A DNA stretch of 10,970 bases from an uncultured Clostridia bacterium (GCA_946059285.1 CAMGMW010000024.1:1-10970), one strand, 5' to 3'; positions 1 through 8,117 are shown, numbered from the stretch's first letter. Notes: generated by a model not told the origin, from the letters alone. Made by a program: numbers and translations.

Positions 1-1485
1 GGTCTCAATCGCCTGACGCAGCTCGTCCTCATTCGTCTTAGTCAGCTCCTTGCTGTCGCGAATGCTCTCCAGAATCGCGGGACGCTGTACGGTCAAATAA
101 TCAAACAGCGCCGCCTCAAAATCGCGGATGCGCTCCACGGCAACGTCTGCCAGCAGATTGTGTACCACCGCATAGATAATGCACACCTGCAGCTCTACGT
201 CGATGGGACTGTTGCGGTCCTGCTTCAGAATCTCCACGATCCGTGCGCCCTGCGCCAGACGCATCTTGGTATCCGCGTCCAGATCGGAGCCAAACTGGGC
301 GAAGGATTGCAGCTCGCGGTACTGAGAATACATCAGCTTCAGAGAGCCGGCGACCTTTTTCATCGCCTTGATCTGCGCACTGCCGCCCACACGGGACACG
401 GAAATACCGGGGTTGATGGCGGGACGGACGCCCGCATGGAACAACTCAGACTCCAGATAGATCTGACCGTCTGTGATGGAAATGACATTGGTCGGGATAT
501 AGGCAGAGACATCGCCCGCCTGCGTCTCGATGATGGGCAGTGCCGTCAAAGAGCCGCCGCCGTATTCCGGTGCAACCCGTGCCGCACGCTCAAGCAGTCT
601 GGAATGCAGATAGAACACGTCGCCGGGATACGCCTCGCGTCCGGGCGGACGACGGATCAGCAGGGACAATGCGCGGTATGCTACCGCGTGCTTGGACAGG
701 TCATCATAGACGATGAGCACGTCCTTGCCCTGATCCATGAAATATTCGCCCATCGTACAGCCGGAGTAGGGAGCGATATATTGCAGCGGCGCCAGCTCGG
801 AGGCCGTCGCGGAGACGACAATGGTATAGTCCATCGCACCGTTCTTTTCCAGCGTGTCGACAATCTGCGCCACGGTAGAGCGCTTCTGCCCGATGGCGAC
901 ATAGATGCAGATGACATCCTTGCCCTTCTGGTTGATAATGGTATCCGTGGCGATCACGGTTTTACCCGTCTGGCGGTCGCCGATGATCAGCTCACGCTGT
1001 CCTCTGCCAATGGGGATCATGGAGTCGATTGCCTTGATGCCGGTTTGAAGCGGCACGGAGACGGACTTGCGTTCGATGATGCCGGGAGCCTTGCGCTCGA
1101 TGGGACGCGTTTCCGTACAGGCAATGGGACCCTTTCCGTCAATGGGATGCCCCAGTGCGTTGACCACTCTGCCGATCAGCTTTTCGCCGACCGGGACAGA
1201 GACGACCTGACCGGTCCGCTTGACCAATCCACCCTCGCTGATCCCCACATCGGTACCCAGCATGACCACGCTGACGTAGTTTTCCTCCAGATTCAGCGCC
1301 ATGCCGAGGGAGTCGTTTTCAAAGCGCAAAAGCTCATTCGCCTTGCATTTTGCAAGTCCGTGTACCTTTGCGATGCCGTCGCCGACCTGGATGACATAGC
1401 CGATCTCATCCTGTTCGGTCTTGACAGCGTAATTCTTGATTTGGTCTTTGATGATCTTGCTGATATCGTCTATTTTCAGATTCAC
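1..1485 (-). CDS. atpA: F1Fo-ATP synthase subunit alpha, 3' end missing
   Basis: Alpha subunit of the F1 head. It forms the alpha3-beta3 hexamer and holds the non-catalytic nucleotide sites. All 495 codons in the window are open, and the family is usually 500-510 residues, so only about ten C-terminal codons lie beyond base 1. Visible features are the N-terminal beta-barrel region, the Walker A motif GDRQTGKT at residues 169-176 (the same position as in E. coli), and the family signature [17 protein letters not shown], whose Arg at about residue 365 is the arginine finger. I chose the GTG at 1485-1483 ([10 protein letters not shown]) because no in-frame ATG fits the conserved N-terminus. A GGTTGGTG stretch that could bind the ribosome precedes it. 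It lies 13 bases after atpH, the sixth junction of the operon. The gamma, beta and epsilon genes would be expected to the left of the window. Confidence 0.97.
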   Translation of the reverse strand, partial: MNLKIDDISKIIKDQIKNYAVKTEQDEIGYVIQVGDGIAKVHGLAKCKANELLRFENDSLGMALNLEENYVSVVMLGTDVGISEGGLVKRTGQVVSVPVGEKLIGRVVNALGHPIDGKGPIACTETRPIERKAPGIIERKSVSVPLQTGIKAIDSMIPIGRGQRELIIGDRQTGKTVIATDTIINQKGKDVICIYVAIGQKRSTVAQIVDTLEKNGAMDYTIVVSATASELAPLQYIAPYSGCTMGEYFMDQGKDVLIVYDDLSKHAVAYRALSLLIRRPPGREAYPGDVFYLHSRLLERAARVAPEYGGGSLTALPIIETQAGDVSAYIPTNVISITDGQIYLESELFHAGVRPAINPGISVSRVGGSAQIKAMKKVAGSLKLMYSQYRELQSFAQFGSDLDADTKMRLAQGARIVEILKQDRNSPIDVELQVCIIYAVVHNLLADVAVERIRDFEAALFDYLTVQRPAILESIRDSKELTKTNEDELRQAIET

Positions 1486-1498
1486 GGTTTCACCAACC

Positions 1499-2032
1499 TT
1501 ACACAATCGTTTCGCTCAGGCTGCGGCGGAGCCGTTCCAGCCTGCCCTGAATGCTGTCATCCAACTGGACCCCGCCGTAACGCAGAGTGATACCGCCGAT
1601 CAATGCGGGATCGGTACGGGTAGTCAGAAGGATCGTTTTGCCTGTGATGCTGCGCAGCTTTTCCCGCAGCGCGGCACATTGCCGCTCCTGCATCGGTACA
1701 GCGGTGATTGCCGTTGCCCGCAGGATGTTGTGTGCCTCGTCGTAGCACACGCCGTAGGCATCGGTGCATGCCGGAAGCTGATAAAAGGAACGCTTTTCGC
1801 ACAGCAGGCTAAGAAAATTGAGAAGCATCGTGTTGCAGCCGCCAAAGGCGTCCCTCAGAAGCGCCAGCTTTTCCTCCGTGGTAACCGCCGGGGTGTCCAT
1901 CAGTGTAACATAGGAGGGGTTTTCCTGCATCACACTGCGGACCAGCTCCAGTTCCTCGCGCACCTGCGGATCCGCACCGTTCTCCGCGGCAAGCTGAAAC
2001 AATGCCTTGCCGTAGACAGCCGCGTCAATCAT
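1499..2032 (-). CDS. atpH: F1Fo-ATP synthase subunit delta (OSCP)
   Basis: Delta subunit, the peripheral-stalk cap that ties the b subunits to the top of the F1 alpha subunits. It has 177 residues, normal for the family (about 175-185). The N-terminus [15 protein letters not shown] matches the usual helical opening of delta subunits, and the C-terminal part holds the family-like [11 protein letters not shown] segment. The frame is open further upstream to 2065, but those 11 extra codons lie inside atpF and are not conserved in character, so I place the start at ATG 2032-2030. The start overlaps the end of atpF by 8 bases, which suggests translational coupling. The ribosome site just upstream (GGGTGAG) is weak, which fits coupling. 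Sequence conservation in this subunit is low across bacteria, so the call leans partly on its position between atpF and atpA. Confidence 0.93.
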   Translation of the reverse strand: MIDAAVYGKALFQLAAENGADPQVREELELVRSVMQENPSYVTLMDTPAVTTEEKLALLRDAFGGCNTMLLNFLSLLCEKRSFYQLPACTDAYGVCYDEAHNILRATAITAVPMQERQCAALREKLRSITGKTILLTTRTDPALIGGITLRYGGVQLDDSIQGRLERLRRSLSETIV

Positions 2033-2543
2033 GCTGCTCACCCAGATTCTCGATGAACGTGTCAATCAGCTCACTGTGTTCCTCGCCGTCGATATCCCGC
2101 GCCAGCACTGCCGCAGCGATATCCACCGCCATTTCGGAAACGTCGTTTTTGATCTCGTTCATTGCACGCTTCTTTTCCAGCACGATCTGCTCGTCCGCCC
2201 GCTGCAAGGTCGCGGCTGCCTGCTCGCGTGCTCCGCGCAGGATCTCCTCCTCCCGGAGCTGGGCTCTGCGGGTAGCGTCCTTGAGCATGGCTTCGCTCTC
2301 CGCGGTAGCGGCAGCCAGCTTGCTTTCATATTCCTCCTTGAGCTGTGCCGCCGCCTCTTTGTCCCGATCCGCGTCGGCATACATATCATCGACTTCTTTC
2401 TGCCGGGTATCGATCATATTCTTCACCGGTTTGAACAGAAACTTCCGCATGATGAAGTACAGGATCAGAAGGTTGCACAGCGTAAACAGGCATGTCCACA
2501 TTTCCAGAGAAATGAAATCGCCGGATTCGCCAAATAAATACAA
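2025..2543 (-). CDS. atpF: F1Fo-ATP synthase subunit b
   Basis: Subunit b, the membrane-anchored peripheral stalk that holds F1 still against the rotating c ring. It has 172 residues, within the usual 155-175. One membrane helix spans about residues 14-33 (MWTCLFTLCNLLILYFIM), followed by the typical basic hinge RKFLFKPV. A long charged Ala/Glu/Lys/Arg-rich coiled coil runs from about 45 to 150. The start is a TTG at 2543-2541, chosen because a strong GGGGGAG ribosome site sits 6 bases upstream and the resulting N-terminus is of normal length with the membrane helix near the start. It lies 46 bases after atpE and overlaps atpH by 8 bases. Only one b-type gene is present, so the stalk is predicted to be a b homodimer. 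Confidence 0.95.
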   Translation of the reverse strand: MYLFGESGDFISLEMWTCLFTLCNLLILYFIMRKFLFKPVKNMIDTRQKEVDDMYADADRDKEAAAQLKEEYESKLAAATAESEAMLKDATRRAQLREEEILRGAREQAAATLQRADEQIVLEKKRAMNEIKNDVSEMAVDIAAAVLARDIDGEEHSELIDTFIENLGEQHD

Positions 2544-2589
2544 CTTGTTCTCCCCCTTTTTGTATTCGGGCTGTTATTCTCCTGCTGAA

Positions 2590-3639
<1,050 letters not shown>

Positions 3640-3640
<1 letters not shown>

Positions 3641-4107
3641 TAAGGTTCGCCTCCTTTCTTCGAATTCTTCTTCCATGACCCGGCAAAGACCGCCAGGCGC
3701 ATGAAGCACAGCGGCAGGAGCGTCGCCAGCGGATCAAACCATCCGCTTTTCAGCGCAAAGATCAAAGCTACAATGAGCACCACCATGCGAAGCAGGTAGA
3801 TGCCCCTGACGGAAAGCTGCCCTTTTTCCGTGGAGCCTGTCTGCTCGGCTCTGAGCAGCGAGATCGTCATGACCGCGAAATTCAGCAATTCCAGACCGGT
3901 GCCCAGCGCCGCGCCGAGCAAAACGCCGCGGCTCAGACGATGCAGCAATGCGTACACGCCCAGCATCAGACCGGACAGCAGTACCTCCGTCAGCAGAACG
4001 GGAAGCAGATCCCGGAAAGTCGCCTTTGCCGCCCGTAGGCGAAAACCATTCAATTCCTGCTGCAGCTCTTCCTGCGGAGAATCGGTATTCTCAGGTTTTT
4101 CCGTCAT
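3640..4107 (-). CDS. atpI: ATP synthase protein I-like membrane protein (AtpI)
   Basis: 155-residue membrane protein in the atpI position directly upstream of atpB. In studied bacteria AtpI helps assemble the c ring. About 40 residues of charged N-terminus precede four hydrophobic segments at roughly 33-55, 60-83, 100-120 and 123-142 in this start's numbering. The C-terminus is basic (SWKKNSKKGGEP). I chose ATG 4107-4105 (MTEKPENT) because GGAGG sits 8 bases upstream; the frame is open to 4146, but that extension has no ribosome site. It overlaps atpZ by 17 bases and atpB by 1 base. AtpI is poorly conserved, so the identification rests on topology and operon position more than on motifs. Confidence 0.8.
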
Positions 4108-4363
4108 GGCGGTCGCCTCCCTTTGCATTCTGATCGGTTGGGTCAAAGGTATGCACGGTTTTCAAGAGAAAATAAAACATACTGTACAGTCCGAGCAAAA
4201 CACCCGCGACGATGGCGACAATCATGACCCATCTGCCTGCTCCGCAGCGATTGACCAGCAGCCAGCCGCCGAGTATGATCAGCCCCGCAGGAACGATCAT
4301 GCAGAACGCCGCCTGCAAAATGTAGTTGATTGCGTACATCACTTTGAATACTTTTTTTGGCAT
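4091..4363 (-). CDS. atpZ: AtpZ-like small membrane protein, first gene of the ATP synthase operon
   Basis: 90-residue protein with two hydrophobic helices (about 14-38 and 46-67). The first contains IVPAGLIILGGWLL, which resembles the AtpZ/AtpI family pattern of a Pro followed by a Gly-rich helix. The short hydrophilic tail ends in GGDRHDGKT. AtpZ proteins accompany ATP synthase genes in many Firmicutes and have been linked to Mg2+ supply and to c-ring assembly with AtpI. This role is from family knowledge and is not visible in the sequence. The ATG at 4363-4361 has AAGGGA 8 bases upstream and lies about 45 bases after the -10 box of the operon promoter. It overlaps atpI by 17 bases. Confidence 0.75.
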   Translation of the reverse strand: MPKKVFKVMYAINYILQAAFCMIVPAGLIILGGWLLVNRCGAGRWVMIVAIVAGVLLGLYSMFYFLLKTVHTFDPTDQNAKGGDRHDGKT

Positions 4364-4409
4364 ACAAACCGTCCCTTATCGGAAAGACCAACACTTCCCT
4401 ATTATTTTT

Positions 4410-4438
4410 ATCATACCGCAATTTGCCAGCTTTTGCAA
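4410..4438 (-). promoter_or_regulatory. Promoter of the ATP synthase operon
   Basis: On the minus strand TTGCAA (4438-4433) and TATGAT (4415-4410) are separated by exactly 17 bases, a good sigma-A/sigma-70 match. The -10 box lies 46 bases before the atpZ start. No other comparable promoter is seen between here and atpZ. TTGCAA is self-complementary, so this -35 box could also be read on the plus strand, but I see no good plus-strand -10 box at the right distance. Confidence 0.75.
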
Positions 4439-4489
4439 TACTGTTTCTGAAATTAAGATGTAAATATTTTATAAAGGAGTCGGGTGTTC

Positions 4490-4588
4490 ATGCCTAAGAG
4501 TCTGTGTAAAATGCCGATGCTGCGGTTTCCCGCGTGCTGCGATTCTCATATTGACAATCGGCAGCCCTTCCGTTATAATTCTGTATAG
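4490..4588 (+). CDS. Possible 32-residue small protein with a strong ribosome site
   Basis: Short open frame beginning MPKSLCKMPMLRF and ending RYNSV. AAAGGAG lies 10 bases before the ATG, a better ribosome site than chance usually gives. The peptide is rich in Cys and Met (C6, M8, M10, C16, C17) with no clear signal peptide or membrane helix. I do not recognise it. Its 3' part overlaps the metY-operon promoter (4551-4579), and no convincing promoter lies upstream, so it may be untranslated, a remnant of a gene, or a second small leader ORF. An inverted pair TGCCGAT/ATCGGCA (4512-4518, 4557-4563) lies inside it. Confidence 0.3.
   Translation: MPKSLCKMPMLRFPACCDSHIDNRQPFRYNSV
4551..4579 (+). 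promoter_or_regulatory. Promoter of the metY-metA operon and its leader
   Basis: Consensus TTGACA (4551-4556) and consensus TATAAT (4574-4579) with a 17-base spacer, which is essentially an ideal sigma-A promoter. Transcription should start near 4586, about 30 bases before the leader-peptide ATG. A promoter this strong, with no obvious operator palindrome, fits control after initiation by the attenuator that follows. Confidence 0.9.
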
Positions 4589-4614
4589 AAATATAACGAA
4601 GGGACGTGATCGGC

Positions 4615-4677
4615 ATGACACATACGGCATTGATTTGCTGCTGCGCCGTTTCCATGCCGTTTTCCGCTCCTTTCTGA
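4615..4677 (+). CDS. Putative cysteine leader peptide (20 codons) of the metY attenuator
   Basis: A 20-codon frame reading MTHTALI-CCC-AVSMPFSAPF and ending at TGA 4675-4677. Codons 8-10 (4636-4644) are three consecutive TGC cysteine codons, very unlikely by chance in so short a frame. A ribosome site AAGGGA (4599-4604) lies 10 bases upstream, and the transcript would begin about 30 bases before the ATG. The last codons, 4664-4674, are the 5' arm of the antiterminator. A ribosome stalled at the Cys codons leaves that arm free, while one reaching the stop codon covers it. The product would be a regulatory peptide with no function of its own. The start codon also lies in a possible hairpin (4611-4617 with 4653-4659). 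This is inferred from sequence only. Confidence 0.75.
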   Translation: MTHTALICCCAVSMPFSAPF

Positions 4678-4705
4678 GGTGCTTTGCCTGTTTTGAAGGG
4701 AGCGG
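4664..4705 (+). promoter_or_regulatory. Putative antiterminator of the metY leader
   Basis: CCGCTCCTTTC (4664-4674) can pair with GAAGGGAGCGG (4695-4705) over 11 bp with a single T-G wobble. The 3' arm contains most of the 5' arm of the terminator hairpin (4700-4706), so the two structures are mutually exclusive. A further 4 bp (4657-4660 with 4710-4713) could extend the helix across an internal loop. Bases 4654-4660 can instead pair with 4624-4630 (ACGGCAT/ATGCCGT). That gives a candidate pre-emptor hairpin whose loop holds the Cys codons. This matches the 1:2, 2:3, 3:4 logic of amino-acid attenuators. Confidence 0.7.
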
Positions 4706-4725
4706 CTGTACGGCTGCTCTTTTTT
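4695..4725 (+). terminator. Intrinsic terminator (attenuator) ahead of metY
   Basis: GAGCGGC (4700-4706) pairs with GCTGCTC (4713-4719), giving 7 bp with one wobble and a 6-base loop. It is followed directly by six T residues (4720-4725), which can pair further with the preceding GAAGG. It sits 28 bases before the metY start codon and after the promoter, so it can only act as a regulated or partial terminator of the metY transcript. Confidence 0.85.
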
Positions 4726-4753
4726 ATTACTTTTACCGATTTGAGGTGGAATT

Positions 4754-6040
4754 ATGAATCCGAAACTGCATCCCGAAACGCTTTGCATTCAGGCCGGCTA
4801 CAGCCCGAACAACGGCGAGCCGCGCCAACTCCCCATTGTTCAGAGCACGACCTTCCGCTATGAGGATGCGGACGCAATGGGCAGGTTGTTTGATCTGGAG
4901 GACAGCGGTTACTTTTACTCCCGTCTGCAAAATCCGACCTGTGATGCGGTTGCCGCGAAGATCGCGGCGCTGGAGGGCGGCACCGCCGCCATGCTGACCG
5001 GTTCCGGACAGGCGGCGAATTTCTTTGCCGTGTTCAATATTGCCGGCTGCGGCGATCATGTGGTCAGCTCCGCTGCCATCTATGGGGGCAGTTTCAATCT
5101 GTTTTCCGTCACAATGAAACGCATGGGCGTGGAATTTACCTTTGTTGATCCCGACTGCTCCGAGGAGGAGCTGAATGCCGCTTTCCGTCCAAATACGAAG
5201 GCGGTATTCGGAGAGACGATTGCCAATCCCGCGCTGACCGTTCTGGATATCGAGAAATTTGCCAAAGCGGCACACGCGCACGGCGTGCCGCTGATTGTGG
5301 ATAACACTTTCGCCACGCCCATCCATTGTCGACCGATCGAATGGGGCGCGGACATCGTGACCCACTCCACCACAAAATACATGGACGGACATGCCGCAGC
5401 GTTAGGCGGCTGCATCGTAGACAGCGGACGTTTTGACTGGGCGCGGTATCCCGAAAAATTCCCCGGACTGTGCACACCGGACGAGAGCTACCACGGCGTG
5501 ACCTATGTGGAGCGTTTCGGCACGGAAGGCGCGTTCATTACGAAAGCGACCGTACAGCTGATGCGTGATTTTGGCGCGGTACAGTCCCCGCAGAACGCTT
5601 TTCTGACCAACCTCGGTCTGGAGAGCCTTGCCGTGCGGATGCGGCAGCACTGCGCGACGGCGCAGCGCGTCGCGGAGCATTTACAACAGCACGAAAAAAT
5701 CGCATGGGTCAGCTATTGCGGTCTGCCCACGGACAAGTATTATGAACGGGCGAAAAAATATCTGCCGGACGGTTCCTGCGGCGTGATCTCTTTCGGTGTC
5801 AAGGGCGGACGGGCTGCCGCTGCTGCCTTTATGGGCAAGCTGAAGCTGGCTGCCATCGAGACGCACGTTGCAGACGCACGCACCTGCTGCCTGCACCCCG
5901 CCGGGACGACGCACCGTCAGATGAATGACGCGGAGCTGGCTGCGGCAGGCGTATCGCCGGATCTGATTCGTCTGTCGTGCGGACTTGAAAATGCGGAGGA
6001 TCTGATCGCCGACATCGATCAGGCGCTGGAGGCGGTCTGA
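4754..6040 (+). CDS. metY: O-acetylhomoserine sulfhydrylase (PLP-dependent)
   Basis: PLP-dependent enzyme of the Cys/Met metabolism family. It is predicted to convert O-acetylhomoserine plus sulfide to homocysteine and acetate in the cytoplasm. It has 428 residues, the length of MetY enzymes (about 420-435) and longer than most MetB or MetC proteins (about 380-400). Visible features are YFYSRLQNPT (53-62, phosphate-binding Tyr/Arg), D183 in VDNTFATP, the Schiff-base lysine K208 in HSTTKYMDGH, HPAGTTHRQM (381-390), and R406 in RLSCGLE, the likely carboxylate-binding arginine. The protein has about 13 Cys, many for a sulfur-assimilation enzyme. ATG 4754 follows GAGGTGG by 4 bases. It is the first gene after the attenuator, and its stop overlaps the next start (TGATG). 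Methionine gamma-lyase is a less likely alternative, given the length and the metA in the same operon. Confidence 0.88.
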   Translation: MNPKLHPETLCIQAGYSPNNGEPRQLPIVQSTTFRYEDADAMGRLFDLEDSGYFYSRLQNPTCDAVAAKIAALEGGTAAMLTGSGQAANFFAVFNIAGCGDHVVSSAAIYGGSFNLFSVTMKRMGVEFTFVDPDCSEEELNAAFRPNTKAVFGETIANPALTVLDIEKFAKAAHAHGVPLIVDNTFATPIHCRPIEWGADIVTHSTTKYMDGHAAALGGCIVDSGRFDWARYPEKFPGLCTPDESYHGVTYVERFGTEGAFITKATVQLMRDFGAVQSPQNAFLTNLGLESLAVRMRQHCATAQRVAEHLQQHEKIAWVSYCGLPTDKYYERAKKYLPDGSCGVISFGVKGGRAAAAAFMGKLKLAAIETHVADARTCCLHPAGTTHRQMNDAELAAAGVSPDLIRLSCGLENAEDLIADIDQALEAV

Positions 6041-6543
6041 TGGAAATCACCTATCGTGCGGCAAGACCCTCCGACGCGGCGCAGCTCCTCTCCTATCTGA
6101 AAGCCGTGGGCAGCGAGAGCGACAATTTGACCTTCGGCGCAGACGGAATTCCGCTTTCTGTGGAGCAGGAGGAACACATCCTCGAAAATCTAAGCAAAAG
6201 CAGCCACAGCACCATGCTGCTCGCCTTTGACGGCGAGACCATCGTGGGCAACGGCTGCATTGAGGGCAGCAGGAATCTCCGCTTTCGTCACCGCTGCAGT
6301 CTTGCCATCACTGTGCGAAAGGCTTATTGGGGAAACGGCATCGGCAGCGAATTAATGCGCCGCCTGATCGCTTTCGCGAGGGAATCCGGCGCGGAAGTCG
6401 TTTCCCTGGAGGTGCGCTCCGACAACGAACGTGCCAAAGCGCTGTACCGTAAATTCGGATTCACCTGTTTTGGCACCTTTGAAAAGTTCTTTAAGATCGG
6501 AGACGCCTATTTCGGTGCGGATTACATGAACCTATATCTATAA
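6040..6543 (+). CDS. GNAT-family N-acetyltransferase
   Basis: 167-residue single-domain GNAT acetyltransferase that would transfer acetyl from acetyl-CoA to an amine. The acetyl-CoA pyrophosphate loop is seen in [14 protein letters not shown] (93-106), matching the (R/Q)xxGxG/A pattern. The later motif [13 protein letters not shown] (129-141) is the usual motif-B region, with Tyr136 in the place of the common catalytic tyrosine. The substrate cannot be read from the sequence. The ATG overlaps the metY stop by one base, so it is translationally coupled to metY, and metA follows 23 bases later. Its place between two methionine genes hints at a small-molecule substrate related to sulfur amino acids or to a toxic by-product, but protein or ribosomal targets are equally possible. 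Confidence 0.85.
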   Translation: MEITYRAARPSDAAQLLSYLKAVGSESDNLTFGADGIPLSVEQEEHILENLSKSSHSTMLLAFDGETIVGNGCIEGSRNLRFRHRCSLAITVRKAYWGNGIGSELMRRLIAFARESGAEVVSLEVRSDNERAKALYRKFGFTCFGTFEKFFKIGDAYFGADYMNLYL

Positions 6544-6566
6544 AACACGCAAAGGAGCATTTCAAA

Positions 6567-7481
6567 ATGCCCATCAAGATACCCAACGATCTACCCGCGA
6601 CCGCGACCTTGCAGAGCGAAAACATCTTCGTCATGACGGAGACCCGCGCTGTCACGCAGGACATCCGCCCGCTGGAGATTCTGATCCTCAACCTCATGCC
6701 GACCAAAATAGAAACGGAAACCCAATTTGCCCGGCTGCTCGGCAACACGCCGCTGCAGGTACATCTTGAATTTCTGCATACTCGCTCCCATGTGGCAAAG
6801 CACGTTTCTGCGGAGCATCTGTTTGCCTTCTATAAGACCTTTGACGAGGTCTGTGACCGTTACTTTGACGGAATGATCATCACGGGTGCGCCCGTGGAGC
6901 AGCTTCCGTTTGAGGAGGTCGAATACTGGGACGAGCTGTGCCGCATCATGGACTGGAGCCGTGAGCATGTCCACAGCACCCTGCACATCTGCTGGGGCGC
7001 GCAGGCGGGGCTGTACCATCACTATGGCATCCCCAAATATCCGCTGCCGGAAAAACTTTTCGGCATCTTTCCGCACCGGGTGGAATACCGCAATCCGATC
7101 CTGCTGCGCGGTTTTGACGATACCTTCATGGCGCCCCACTCCCGCTACACCGGTGTTCGCCGCGCCGATATTGAGGCGGTCCCAGAGCTGAGAATTGCCG
7201 CGTCTTCCGACGAGGCCGGCGTATACGCCGTCTTTACCGCCGGCGGAAGACAGGTCTTTCTGACCGGGCATGCCGAGTACGACCCGGATACGCTGAAAAG
7301 GGAATATGAGCGTGACAAGGCACGGGGCGTGCCCATAGCCGTGCCGAAAAACTATTTCCCCGATGACGACGACCAAAAACCGCCGCGTGTGACTTGGCGC
7401 GGACATGCCCATCTGCTGTTTTCCAACTGGCTGAACTACTTTGTCTACCAGACGACGCCTTACGATTTTATTGAAAAATAA
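6567..7481 (+). CDS. metA: Homoserine O-acetyltransferase (MetA family)
   Basis: Activates homoserine by acylating its hydroxyl, the first committed step of methionine synthesis. It has 304 residues and aligns without offset to the E. coli MetA numbering. The catalytic nucleophile is C142 in [12 protein letters not shown], and the H235/E237 pair lies in TGHAEYD. Position 111 is Glu ([15 protein letters not shown]). In this family Glu111 goes with acetyl-CoA use and Gly111 with succinyl-CoA use, as shown by comparing the Bacillus cereus and E. coli enzymes. The product is therefore predicted to be O-acetylhomoserine, exactly the substrate of the MetY encoded two genes upstream. AAAGGAG sits 10 bases before the ATG. 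It ends 84 bases before the ECF gene. Confidence 0.95.
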   Translation: MPIKIPNDLPATATLQSENIFVMTETRAVTQDIRPLEILILNLMPTKIETETQFARLLGNTPLQVHLEFLHTRSHVAKHVSAEHLFAFYKTFDEVCDRYFDGMIITGAPVEQLPFEEVEYWDELCRIMDWSREHVHSTLHICWGAQAGLYHHYGIPKYPLPEKLFGIFPHRVEYRNPILLRGFDDTFMAPHSRYTGVRRADIEAVPELRIAASSDEAGVYAVFTAGGRQVFLTGHAEYDPDTLKREYERDKARGVPIAVPKNYFPDDDDQKPPRVTWRGHAHLLFSNWLNYFVYQTTPYDFIEK

Positions 7482-7565
7482 GGGAAATTCCACCCCAGGG
7501 CTTGCGGCAGTAAACGGCGGCAGGTAAAATGGGGAAAAAACAGAGATTTCTCAGGAGGTATCCTA
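7482..7565 (+). promoter_or_regulatory. 84-base gap with a weak possible RNA fold
   Basis: No terminator (no T-run) and no consensus promoter are visible, so transcription probably continues from metA. CCCCA (7493-7497) can pair with TGGGG (7530-7534), enclosing a second stem of CTTGC with GCAGG (7501-7505, 7520-7524, one wobble). I do not recognise a known riboswitch core here. AGGAGGT lies about 6 bases before the ATG of the ECF gene. Confidence 0.25.
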
Positions 7566-8105
7566 ATGAACAAACTGTCTATGCTGAAGAGACTGATTCT
7601 CTGCGCCATTTGTGTTGCGCTGTGCTATGTGCTGCCGCTTGCATTCCACGCGTTCGGCGCCGGCACGGTGTTCCTGCCCATGCACATTCCGGTGCTGCTG
7701 TGTGGACTGATCTGCGGCTGGCCATACGGACTGCTTTGCGGTCTGGTCGGTCCCGTCCTGTCAAGCCTGCTGAGCGGGATGCCGCCCGCCGCCGTGCTGC
7801 CCGGTATGATACTGGAACTGGCAGTTTACGGTGCGGTGACCGGCGTTTGCATGCGGATGATCCGCACAAAGCATCTTTATGCGGATTTGTATTTGTCTTT
7901 GCTGATCGCGATCGTCTGCGGACGCATTGCCGCGGGCATTGCGCAGGCGCTGATCTTTACCGGCGGCGGCTATACCTTCCGGCTTTGGATTAATGCCTAT
8001 CTGCTGACCTCTTTGCCCGGAACGGCCATCCAGCTTATTCTGATCCCAACGTTGGTTTTTGCCCTGATGAAAGCACACCTGATTCCGGAGCGATACCCGA
8101 AATAA
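7566..8105 (+). CDS. ECF transporter S component, substrate unknown
   Basis: 179-residue integral membrane protein with about six hydrophobic helices. It resembles substrate-binding S components of energy-coupling-factor vitamin transporters. The segment FLPMHIPVLLCG (36-47), followed by GWPYGLLCGLVGPVLSS and GMPP (71-74), is typical of this superfamily. The H-x-FG-x-G run just before it is also seen in S components assigned to niacin or pantothenate. That substrate hint is weak and from memory of the families. An S component needs the shared EcfA/EcfA'/EcfT module, and none of these is in the window, so this would be a group II (shared-module) system. AGGAGGT precedes the ATG, and a methyltransferase gene follows 12 bases downstream. 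Confidence 0.75.
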   Translation: MNKLSMLKRLILCAICVALCYVLPLAFHAFGAGTVFLPMHIPVLLCGLICGWPYGLLCGLVGPVLSSLLSGMPPAAVLPGMILELAVYGAVTGVCMRMIRTKHLYADLYLSLLIAIVCGRIAAGIAQALIFTGGGYTFRLWINAYLLTSLPGTAIQLILIPTLVFALMKAHLIPERYPK

Positions 8106-8117
8106 AGGAGTTCTCCC

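Noticed and set aside
160..1590. A 476-codon open frame on the plus strand across atpA
   Set aside because: It is the antisense shadow of atpA. The minus-strand frame has Walker A and all alpha-subunit motifs, while the plus-strand protein has odd composition and no recognisable domain.
4678..4753. T-box or SAM riboswitch as the control element before metY
   Set aside because: There is no T-box AGGGUGGNACC-type antiterminator sequence and no SAM-I core or four-way junction. The transcript has only about 170 bases before metY, and the leader ORF with two-state pairing explains the region better.
6591..7493. A 300-codon open frame on the minus strand across metA
   Set aside because: Antisense shadow of metA, whose catalytic Cys, His and Glu are all in place on the plus strand. 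GC-rich codon use keeps the opposite strand open.
7529..7993. A 154-codon frame starting ATGGGGAAAAAAC
   Set aside because: It overlaps the ECF S-component gene in another frame, lacks a ribosome site and gives a low-complexity Arg-rich product.
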